NCBI GenBank assembly: GCA_902496645.1
Contig: CABVBR010000083.1
Span: forward strand, 1-8,798
Direction: 5' to 3'
Length of the DNA: 8,798 bases
DNA from: an uncultured Collinsella sp.
Lineage (GTDB): Bacteria; Actinomycetota; Coriobacteriia; Coriobacteriales; Coriobacteriaceae
Positions 1 through 6,217 of the stretch are shown one piece after another (within the stretch, counting starts at the first letter, position 1; each line of letters starts with the position of its first letter). The translations under genes were made by a program, and so were the position numbers. The notes beneath the pieces were generated by a model. The model was not told the DNA's origin. It made no database searches and saw only the letters and a list, made by a program, of their open reading frames with translations.

Positions 1-1
1 C

Positions 2-307
2 CGTATGGCTCGCGGCGCCGGCGTTCCCGAGAAGGTCGTCGTCGGCATCAACGTTCTTCGCAATGCGCTGATCACCCCGGTCACCACCCTCGGTCTTAAG
101 ATCGGTTACCTCATGGGCGGCGCCGTCGTCATCGAGGTTATCTTCAACCTCCCCGGCATGGGCACCGCGATTCTGCAGGGCGTTCAGGGCAACGAGGCGA
201 ACCTGGTTCAGGGCGTCGTTATCGTCGTTGCTCTTGCCTTCATCATCATCAACATCGTGGTTGACATGCTCTACCTGCTCATCAACCCGCGCATCAGGAC
301 GGTGTAG
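2..307 (+). CDS. Opp/Dpp-type ABC transporter permease, C-terminal part (truncated by window start)
   Basis: This is the last ~101 codons of a DppB/OppB-family inner-membrane permease. The reading frame is open at the window edge, so the real start lies upstream. The visible part begins in the cytoplasmic EAA loop that contacts the ATPase (MARGAGVPEKVV...LRNAL). Two hydrophobic segments follow: one around TTLGLKIGYLMGGAVVIEVI and a last one around GVVIVVALAFIIINIVVDML. It ends with the family-typical LYLLINPRIR. The motif IFNLPGMG matches the family's VFxxPGxG. The stop is 3 bp before the next transporter gene, so the two are co-transcribed. The family carries peptides, nickel and some sugars. 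The downstream nan genes suggest sialic acid as the substrate here, as recalled for Haemophilus ducreyi SatABCD and Bifidobacterium breve NanBCDF. The family call is firm; the substrate is inferred. Confidence 0.93.
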   Translation, partial: RMARGAGVPEKVVVGINVLRNALITPVTTLGLKIGYLMGGAVVIEVIFNLPGMGTAILQGVQGNEANLVQGVVIVVALAFIIINIVVDMLYLLINPRIRTV

Positions 308-310
308 ATT

Positions 311-2326
311 ATGGTAAAGATTCGAGAGAAGCAAACCGAGCAGCTCGAGAAGGCTGCCTCCAAGGGGCTCAAGCTCGGTGGCTGGAAGAAGATGACGCTG
401 TCTTCTAAGATTGCCGCCGTCGTGCTGGCGCTGGTCGCCCTGACCGCGATTCTGGCGCCCCTTCTTGCCCCCTATAGCCCGGTCGAGATCTTTACGGCTC
501 GCCAGGCTCCCGGCAACGGATTTATCTTCGGTACCGACGATAAGGGTCGCGACATTCTGTCGCGCATGCTCTACGGTGGTCGTTACTCGCTGATTATCGG
601 CTTTGGCGCCACTGCCATGGCTCTGGTCTGCGGCTCGGTCGTGGGCGCCCTTGCGGCGGTTTCGCGCAAGGCCGTTTCCGAGACGATCATGCGTATCCTG
701 GACATCATCATGTCTATCCCGGGCATCGCCCTCGCGGCCGTCTTCGTCTCCATCCTGGGCAACTCCGTGCCGTCGATCATCTTCGCCATCGGCTTTATGT
801 ACACTCCGCAGATTGCCCGTATCGTGCGCGCCAACATCGTGTCCGAGTACGGAGAGGACTATGTCCGCGCGGTCATCGTTTCCGGCGCCAAGGCTCCGTG
901 GATTTTGATCAAGCATGTTCTGCGTAACTGCATCGCCCCGATCATGGTCTTCACCGTTACCCTGGTCGCCGACGCCATCATCTTCGAGGCCTCGCTGACC
1001 TTCATCGGCGCTGGTATCCAGGAGCCCACCGCTACCTGGGGCAACATCCTCGCCGACGCCCGCGGCGGCGTGCTCGCCGGCCGTTGGTGGCAGGCGCTGT
1101 TCCCGGGCTTGGCCATCATGATCACCTGCCTGGCGCTCAACATCCTCTCCGAGGGCATTACCGACGCCATGGCCGCTGCTCCCTCCGCCGCCCTGGATCC
1201 GACCGATTCCTCCAAGCGTCGCGAGGCCGACCTGCTGGTCTCCGACCCCGTTCGCGCCTACAAGGAGCAGGCCCAGTCCCTCTCCGCTCGCCTTGGCGCC
1301 CTGCGCGATGTCGAGCTCAAGCGTGACGATCGCCATGTGCCTGACGAGTCTGTCGAACCGATTCTCTCGGTCCGTGACTTCTGCATTCAGTTTGAGCACC
1401 ACGGCGATATCAACGTCGTCGACCACGTCAACTTTGACGTCCGTCCTGGTCAGACCATGGGCCTGGTGGGCGAGTCCGGTTGCGGTAAGTCCATCACCAC
1501 GCTGGCCATCATGGGCCTGACCGACGATGACGAGCACCTTTCCGGCGAGGTCCTCTGGGAGGGCCGCGACCTGCTCAAGATGAGCAAGAAGGAGTGGTTC
1601 GGCCTGCGCGGTACCGATATCGCTATGGTCTATCAGGACGCCCTGTCCTCGCTCAACCCCTCCATGCTCATCTCTGCCCAGATGAAGCAGCTCACCAAGC
1701 GCGGCGGCACCCGCAGCGCCGAGGAACTCTTGGAGCTCGTGGGCCTCGACCCCAAGCGTACGCTCGAGAGCTACCCGCATGAGCTTTCCGGTGGCCAGCG
1801 TCAGCGTGTTCTGATCGCTATGGCCCTTACCCGCGACCCCAAGCTGGTCATCTGCGACGAGCCCACGACCGCTCTGGACGTTACCGTCCAGAAGCAGGTC
1901 ATCAAGCTGCTCAACGACCTTCAGGCCAAGCTCGGCTTTGCCATGATCTTCGTCTCGCATGACCTGGCGCTGGTCGCCGAGGTCGCCCATAACATCACGG
2001 TTATGTATGCCGGTCAGGTCATCGAGCAGGCGCCCACCAAGGAGCTGCTCACCAACCCGATTCACGAGTACACCCGCGGTCTTCTGGGTTCCGTTCTGTC
2101 CATCGAGAGCGGTTCGGGCCGCCTTCACCAGGTGCCCGGCGCCGTTCCGAGCCCGCGCGATTTCCCCAAGGGCGATCGCTTCGCGCCCCGCTCGAGCCAT
2201 CCGCGTATTGGCCTGGACACCCGTCCGGTCTTCAAGCGCGTGCCCGGCACCGAGCACTTCTATTCCGAGCTCCCCGACGAGGTGCTCAAGGCAAATGGTT
2301 TGACCCCTCACGCGGAGGTGATGTAG
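311..2326 (+). CDS. ABC transporter permease-ATPase fusion (DppC + DppD in one chain), probable sialic acid importer
   Basis: This 671-residue protein joins two subunits that are usually separate. Residues ~1-295 are a DppC/OppC permease: a first membrane segment near residues 30-52, the OppBC motif FGTDDKGRD at 73-81, several more membrane segments, and the EAA loop near 179-210. A charged linker (~296-346) leads to a complete ATPase: Walker A G387-S394 (GESGCGKS), signature LSGGQ at 492-496, Walker B LVICDEP at 512-518 and H-loop H550. The C-terminal oligopeptide-type extension is present (PGAVPSPRDFPKG, then DRFAPRS), but the usual cysteines are replaced (D622, S628) and no cysteine follows. 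The ATG has an AGGA 11 nt upstream and sits 3 bp after the previous stop. As I recall, H. ducreyi SatC has the same fusion, which supports sialic acid as substrate; the substrate remains inferred. Confidence 0.92.
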   Translation: MVKIREKQTEQLEKAASKGLKLGGWKKMTLSSKIAAVVLALVALTAILAPLLAPYSPVEIFTARQAPGNGFIFGTDDKGRDILSRMLYGGRYSLIIGFGATAMALVCGSVVGALAAVSRKAVSETIMRILDIIMSIPGIALAAVFVSILGNSVPSIIFAIGFMYTPQIARIVRANIVSEYGEDYVRAVIVSGAKAPWILIKHVLRNCIAPIMVFTVTLVADAIIFEASLTFIGAGIQEPTATWGNILADARGGVLAGRWWQALFPGLAIMITCLALNILSEGITDAMAAAPSAALDPTDSSKRREADLLVSDPVRAYKEQAQSLSARLGALRDVELKRDDRHVPDESVEPILSVRDFCIQFEHHGDINVVDHVNFDVRPGQTMGLVGESGCGKSITTLAIMGLTDDDEHLSGEVLWEGRDLLKMSKKEWFGLRGTDIAMVYQDALSSLNPSMLISAQMKQLTKRGGTRSAEELLELVGLDPKRTLESYPHELSGGQRQRVLIAMALTRDPKLVICDEPTTALDVTVQKQVIKLLNDLQAKLGFAMIFVSHDLALVAEVAHNITVMYAGQVIEQAPTKELLTNPIHEYTRGLLGSVLSIESGSGRLHQVPGAVPSPRDFPKGDRFAPRSSHPRIGLDTRPVFKRVPGTEHFYSELPDEVLKANGLTPHAEVM

Positions 2327-3154
2327 ATGAGCGAGACCGCAGTCAACGGCGTCGAGCCGATCATCTTCCTTGATGACGTCCACGTCACCTTTAGGACCCG
2401 TACCGGCTCGATTCTGCACCCCAACCTGGTTCACGCCGTCCAGGGTGTAACGATTAAGCTCATGCCCGGTCAGACGATCGGCATCGTCGGCGAGTCCGGT
2501 TGCGGTAAGTCCACCACCGCCAACGTCATGTGCGGCCTGCAGGCCCCCACGAGCGGCAAGGTCTACTTTAAGGGCAAGGACGTTACCAAGCGTACCGCCG
2601 AGGACCGTCGCCACATGGGTCGCGTCATCTCGGTCGTGTTCCAGAACCCGGCCACGGCGCTCAACCCCCGCATGGTCGTTCGCGAACAGCTGCTCGACCC
2701 CATGCGCGTCCACAATCTGGGCACCGAAGCCGAGCAGGAGAAGCGCGTCAAGGAACTCCTGGAGCTCACCGGTCTGCCCAGCTCCGCCGCCGAGGTTCTT
2801 CCCGGCCAGCTTTCGGGCGGCCAGCGCCAGCGCGTCGCAATTGCCCGTGCCCTGTCGCTGAACCCCGATGCCATCATCGCCGACGAGCCCACCTCGGCTC
2901 TGGACGTTTCGGTCCGCGCGCAGATTCTGAACCTGCTGACCGACCTTAAGAAGGAGCTCGGCCTGGCCATGGTGTTCATCAGCCATGACATCCAGACGGT
3001 CCGCTATATCTCTGACGACATCATCGTTATGAATGGCGGCAAGATCGTCGAGCAGGGCGAGGCCAAGCAGGTCTTCCAGCATCCCCAGGACCCCTACACC
3101 AAGATGCTGCTCGGCGCTGCGCCGTCGCTGCTGCATCCCAAGCTCGGCGAGTAG
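2327..3154 (+). CDS. Opp/Dpp-type ABC transporter ATP-binding protein (DppF-like), probable sialic acid importer
   Basis: This 275-residue protein is the second ATPase of the importer and would pair with the ATPase domain of the preceding fusion protein. Visible motifs are Walker A G55-S62 (GESGCGKS, followed by T63), signature LSGGQRQR from 162, Walker B AIIADEP at 182-188 and the H-loop in FISHD. The ATG follows the preceding TAG with no gap, and GGAGGTG at 2314-2320 is a strong ribosome binding site 6 nt upstream, which fixes the start and suggests coupled translation. The protein ends soon after HPQDPYTKMLLGAAPSLLHP, where Dpp/OppF proteins normally continue with a cysteine-containing extension. 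It is therefore shorter than the usual ~310-330 residues. The stop is clean, so this looks like a natural short form rather than a frameshift. Confidence 0.93.
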   Translation: MSETAVNGVEPIIFLDDVHVTFRTRTGSILHPNLVHAVQGVTIKLMPGQTIGIVGESGCGKSTTANVMCGLQAPTSGKVYFKGKDVTKRTAEDRRHMGRVISVVFQNPATALNPRMVVREQLLDPMRVHNLGTEAEQEKRVKELLELTGLPSSAAEVLPGQLSGGQRQRVAIARALSLNPDAIIADEPTSALDVSVRAQILNLLTDLKKELGLAMVFISHDIQTVRYISDDIIVMNGGKIVEQGEAKQVFQHPQDPYTKMLLGAAPSLLHPKLGE

Positions 3155-3170
3155 TCTCGCTTTCCCTCCC

Positions 3171-3198
3171 GTGCGCCCGGTTCCCTTGCCGGGCGCAC
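3171..3198 (+). other. Intercistronic GC-rich hairpin between transporter and esterase genes
   Basis: A perfect 10-bp inverted repeat (GTGCGCCCGG at 3171-3180 and CCGGGCGCAC at 3189-3198) encloses an 8-nt loop. No T-run follows, so it is a poor intrinsic terminator. It may instead protect the 3' end of the transporter mRNA or mark a processing site that sets transporter and enzyme levels apart. Confidence 0.6.
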
Positions 3199-3234
3199 CT
3201 CCGTTGCGATTTCGAAAGGTTGGGTTCACGAGCC

Positions 3235-4212
3235 ATGCCAAGTGCTCAGGAGCTACAACATCAATTTGGTGAATATCGAGGCGCCATGCCCCGTCCATCA
3301 GATTTCGATCTCTTTTGGAAGGACCGCATGGCCGAGGCCGACGCCGTCGGGCTTGACTATGCGATCGAGACGGCATCGGTCACCGATGCCGTGACCTGCC
3401 AGCTTTTCGACCTCTGGTATACCGGCATGTGTGGCGCTCGCCTGCATGCCAAGTACCTTAAACCCGTCTCGGACGAGCCCGTGCCATTGGTACTTCAGTT
3501 CCATGGATATCCGGGTGCAAGCCGCAGCTGGTTTGAGCAGGCGTCGTTTGCGGGCATGGGCATGGCACTCATCGCCCTCGACTGCCCCGGTCAAGGAGGT
3601 CCCTCCGAGGACATTGGTGGATTTGAGGGCACAACGGTCGCGGGCCATATCGTCGCCGGTATCGACGGCGACCCGGCCAACCTCTACTATGTCCGCTTGC
3701 ACCAAGATATTCGCATCCTGTGCCGCATCGTTCGCGAGCTTGAGGGCATCGATCTTGCCCACGTATTTGTGAACGGCGCGTCGCAGGGCGGCGGTTTGGG
3801 CATTGCGACCTGTGCGCTTAACGGCGAGCTTATCAATCGCGCCGCCATCCTCTATCCCTTCCTGTCGGATTTCCGCCTGGTCTGGGATTTGGACGCCGAC
3901 GATATTGCCTACGAGGGTCTGCGCTATTGGTCGCGTTGGTTTGACGAGGACTCGACTCGTATCGAGGAAGCCTATGCCAAGCTGGCGTACTTCGATTCCA
4001 AGAATTTTGCCCCCATGGTCAAGTGCCCCGTGCTGTTTGGCACGGGCACGGCCGATACCGTCTGTCCGCCGGCAACGCAGTTTGCGGTGTACAACAACCT
4101 GTCCTGCGATAAGCGTCATGAGTTCTTTGAGGGCTTTGGCCACGAGGAGATTCAGGATTTTGACGATCTGATCATTCCGTTTTTCTGTGAGGGAGGGGAG
4201 GCTCATGTCTAA
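3235..4212 (+). CDS. CE7/AXE1-family acetyl esterase, putative sialate O-acetylesterase
   Basis: This 325-residue alpha/beta-hydrolase belongs to the acetylxylan esterase/cephalosporin C deacetylase family. The triad is readable: nucleophile S183 in GASQGGG, D274 in GTADTV and H303 in FGHEE. The HGYPG motif at 90-94 gives the oxyanion hole. The family's RGQ signature appears as PGQGG (118-122), with proline for arginine. No signal peptide is visible, so it is probably cytoplasmic. In this operon a likely job is removing O-acetyl groups from imported sialic acids so the lyase can act; I recall a related esterase in pneumococcal nan loci. The ATG at 3235 is preferred over an in-frame TTG at 3220, because the purine-rich GAAAGG at 3214-3219 touches that TTG but lies 15 nt before the ATG. 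The start is therefore less certain than the family. The substrate is inferred. Confidence 0.85.
   Translation: MPSAQELQHQFGEYRGAMPRPSDFDLFWKDRMAEADAVGLDYAIETASVTDAVTCQLFDLWYTGMCGARLHAKYLKPVSDEPVPLVLQFHGYPGASRSWFEQASFAGMGMALIALDCPGQGGPSEDIGGFEGTTVAGHIVAGIDGDPANLYYVRLHQDIRILCRIVRELEGIDLAHVFVNGASQGGGLGIATCALNGELINRAAILYPFLSDFRLVWDLDADDIAYEGLRYWSRWFDEDSTRIEEAYAKLAYFDSKNFAPMVKCPVLFGTGTADTVCPPATQFAVYNNLSCDKRHEFFEGFGHEEIQDFDDLIIPFFCEGGEAHV
4191..4200 (+). promoter_or_regulatory. Strong ribosome binding site fixing the second esterase start
   Basis: The purine run GGGAGGGGAG lies 4 nt before the ATG at 4205 and inside the end of the preceding gene. It favours 4205 over an in-frame GTG at 4187 that lies upstream of this site. 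It implies translation coupled to the first esterase. Confidence 0.75.
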
Positions 4213-5056
4213 GTGCGAGAGCAATGTTGACGAGCTGATAGTCCCCGGGCTCGTGGGAATTCCCGGAACGGTTTCATCAAGGCTCGCAGAATATCGGGAC
4301 TGGCACGGCGATGTCCAAGCAGATGTTTCTGATTTAGAGACATGCGCTTCGAATCTTGAGATTCAAGGCCAGGCCATTACGGCGATTGACTTTGTTAACC
4401 CCTGCGCTCGTTACTCGGAGATTTCCTTTGAGCTCGGTGACGATGCGGTCCACGCTCGCTTGATTGAGCCTGTTGGTCGTGCCCGAGTATCTAAGCGCGT
4501 GCCGCTGTGCCTGATGTTCCACGACATCGATCGGCCTGTGCGCGGCTGGCATCACATGACGAGATTTGCCGCCATGGGGTATGCCGTCCTCGCGCTGGAT
4601 GACGATGTCGCTGGTGCGGACGACCTGCAGCGGGGGATTGCTTCGCCCGCTTTTGTCAAGCGCGTCCGTTGGGGTTGCGCGATGGCGAAGGTGGCGCGCA
4701 ATCTTGATGGCATGGACCCCGACCGCATCTTTGCATGGGGCGAGGGTCTTGGCGGCGGAGTCGCGCTGGCGGTTTCTGCTCTGGACGAGCGGGGCCTCGC
4801 CTGCACGGCGGTTGCCAATCCGCTTCCTGGCGGCCTCGAGGCGCTGTCGTCTCGGGTGCGCGGATCGGTGCTCATGGGCACATCGCTTATGGATACCGTG
4901 AGCGATCCCAAGGATCAGTTTGCCGTATTCAACGGTCTTGAGTGTGACCGGAGGCATATCATCTATGCCAAATACGCTCATGAGCGTATCAATGCGTTCG
5001 AAAACGAAGTCGTCGACTTCTTTAATCAAACGTTCTACCCGTGTTCTTTGGCCTAG
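4205..5056 (+). CDS. Degenerate paralogue of the preceding esterase, probable pseudo-esterase
   Basis: This 283-residue protein overlaps the preceding gene by 8 bp and is visibly its paralogue. The C-terminal stretches align closely: VLFGTGTADTV with VLMGTSLMDTV, QFAVYNNLSCDKRH with QFAVFNGLECDRRH, and FGHE with YAHE. The triad aspartate (D230) and histidine (H259) remain. The nucleophile motif GASQGGG has become GEGLGGG, placing G181 where the serine should be. The oxyanion motif HGYPG has become HDIDR and the PGQGG motif is gone. About 50 residues between the nucleophile strand and the aspartate strand are missing. The frame is intact over its whole length, so it appears maintained rather than decaying. 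It is probably not an esterase. A regulatory or structural partner of the active esterase, or a sugar-binding protein, are possible roles. Function unknown. Confidence 0.8.
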   Translation: MSKCESNVDELIVPGLVGIPGTVSSRLAEYRDWHGDVQADVSDLETCASNLEIQGQAITAIDFVNPCARYSEISFELGDDAVHARLIEPVGRARVSKRVPLCLMFHDIDRPVRGWHHMTRFAAMGYAVLALDDDVAGADDLQRGIASPAFVKRVRWGCAMAKVARNLDGMDPDRIFAWGEGLGGGVALAVSALDERGLACTAVANPLPGGLEALSSRVRGSVLMGTSLMDTVSDPKDQFAVFNGLECDRRHIIYAKYAHERINAFENEVVDFFNQTFYPCSLA

Positions 5057-5112
5057 ACGGCCTGGACACTGCCAACAAGAGTGGGTGGCATAGGGCCGCC
5101 CGCCAGACAACT

Positions 5113-5118
5113 AAGGAG
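5113..5118 (+). promoter_or_regulatory. Ribosome binding site selecting the GTG start of nanA
   Basis: AAGGAG lies 6 nt upstream of GTG at 5125. It rules out the longer frame opened by GTG at 5041, whose extra 28 residues do not resemble the family. The 68 bp between the esterase stop and this start show no clear promoter. Confidence 0.8.
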
Positions 5119-5124
5119 ATTCTT

Positions 5125-6045
5125 GTGGCAACTCAGAAATTCACCGGCGTTATCCCTCCCGTCGTTGTTCCCGATACCGAAGACCACCAGCTCGACGTTG
5201 CCTCCTTTGAGCGCAGCATCAACCGCATGATCGATGCCGGCGTCGATGGCCTGTTCTTCCTGGGCTCTTCGGGCGAGGTCGTTTTCTCCACCGATGAGCG
5301 TCGTCGCCAGATCATCGCCGAGGCCGTTCGTATCGTCGACCACCGCGTGCCCGTCCTGGTCGGCATCATCGATACCGAGACCGAGCGCATGATCGAGCAC
5401 GGTAAGGTCGCTCAGGAGCTGGGCGCCGATGCGCTTGTCGCCACCTGCCCGTTCTATGCCCTGCAGGGCATGACCGAGGTCGAGGAGCACTTCCGCATCC
5501 TGCACGAGGAGCTCGACCTGCCCATCTTTGCCTATGACATTCCCGTCTGCGTTCACACCAAGCTCCCCTGGAAGCTCCTTGCCAAGCTCGGCGCCGAGGG
5601 CGTCCTTGCTGGCGTCAAGGATTCCTCGGGTGATGACATCTCGTTCCGCTATCTCGTTCAGGAGAACGAGAAGAACGGCCATCCGATGAGCATCCTCACC
5701 GGTCACGAGGTTGTTGTCGACGGCGCTTACCTCGGTGGCGCCGACGGTTCTGTCCCGGGCCTTGCCAACGTTGAGCCCGAGGGCTACGTGCGCCAGTGGA
5801 AGGCCGCTCAGGCCGGTGACTGGGCTACCGTCAAGGCCGAGCAGGATCGCCTCAACGAGATCTCCCACATCTGGGATGTCACCTCGGGCGTCCAGGGCTA
5901 TGCCGGTGGCGTCGGCGCCTTCAAGACCGCTATGAACCTCATGGGCATCTTCGACAGCCCGACCATGCCGCGCCCGGTGAAGGCCATGACTGGCGAGAAC
6001 GTCGAGGCTATTAAGAAGGTCCTCCAGGACAACGGTCTCCTGTAA
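5125..6045 (+). CDS. nanA: N-acetylneuraminate lyase-type aldolase (DHDPS/NAL family)
   Basis: This 306-residue TIM-barrel class I aldolase should split Neu5Ac into ManNAc and pyruvate in the cytoplasm. Visible features are GSSGE at 47-51 (pyruvate carboxylate binding), catalytic Y137 in FAYDIP and Schiff-base lysine K165 in GVKDSSGD, both at the same numbers as recalled for E. coli NanA. Dihydrodipicolinate synthase is unlikely, because its carboxylate-binding arginine five residues after the tyrosine is a cysteine here (YDIPVC). However, the positions matching the E. coli sugar-binding residues D191, E192 and S208 are E195, V196 and G212, so this is a divergent branch or an enzyme with altered substrate preference. 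It starts at GTG 5125. Its position between the esterases and nanK/nanE supports the NanA role. The family is sure, the exact substrate less so. Confidence 0.83.
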   Translation: MATQKFTGVIPPVVVPDTEDHQLDVASFERSINRMIDAGVDGLFFLGSSGEVVFSTDERRRQIIAEAVRIVDHRVPVLVGIIDTETERMIEHGKVAQELGADALVATCPFYALQGMTEVEEHFRILHEELDLPIFAYDIPVCVHTKLPWKLLAKLGAEGVLAGVKDSSGDDISFRYLVQENEKNGHPMSILTGHEVVVDGAYLGGADGSVPGLANVEPEGYVRQWKAAQAGDWATVKAEQDRLNEISHIWDVTSGVQGYAGGVGAFKTAMNLMGIFDSPTMPRPVKAMTGENVEAIKKVLQDNGLL

Positions 6046-6052
6046 AGCTTTC

Positions 6053-6140
6053 CCAGGCACCCGACCTCGCCGTTCAACCGTGTGGCCATGACCCGTTAGG
6101 TCAATGGCCACACGGTTTCTCGGCGATCTCGGGCACCTGG
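6053..6140 (+). repeat. 88-nt nested palindrome between nanA and nanK
   Basis: Two arm pairs are nested. The outer arms, 6053-6072 and 6121-6140, match at 16 of 20 positions. The inner arms, 6076-6089 and 6104-6117, match perfectly over 14 bp and extend by GACC/GGTC across a one-base bulge to a 5-nt loop (6094-6098). Two of the four outer mismatches (C/A and A/C) would be G-U wobbles in RNA from the minus strand. It fills most of the gap after nanA. It may be an mRNA structure that ends or tunes transcription, or a member of a dispersed palindromic repeat family. Confidence 0.7.
6076..6120 (+). terminator. Possible intrinsic terminator or attenuator after nanA (inner part of palindrome)
   Basis: The perfect 14-bp inner stem (AACCGTGTGGCCAT and its complement) is followed by a short T-rich stretch (TTTCT). 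The T-run is weak, so partial termination that lowers nanK/nanE expression is more likely than a full stop. No convincing promoter is visible between it and nanK. Confidence 0.4.
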
Positions 6141-6217
6141 ATAACCTTTACTGCGCTGTGACGGCTAGCCTGACGGCGCATTTCCTGTAGTTGTTTTTAT
6201 CTCCGAAGGAGAGCGAC

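Noticed and set aside
3298..4224. 308-residue minus-strand open frame opposite the first esterase
   Set aside because: It is a shadow of the esterase gene caused by codon bias, with no recognisable motifs.
5053..6111. 352-residue open frame on the minus strand opposite nanA
   Set aside because: It lies fully over a well-recognised gene. It is expected from strong G/C bias at third codon positions, has no ribosome binding site I could see and resembles no family.
6163..6170. GGCTAGCC palindrome upstream of nanK as a regulator operator
   Set aside because: Eight bases is too short to support an operator in GC-rich DNA, and no regulator gene or second copy is visible.
6170..6200. Possible promoter before nanK (CTGACG ... 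TTTTAT)
   Set aside because: The hexamers are poor matches and the spacing is about 19 bp, so it is no better than chance.
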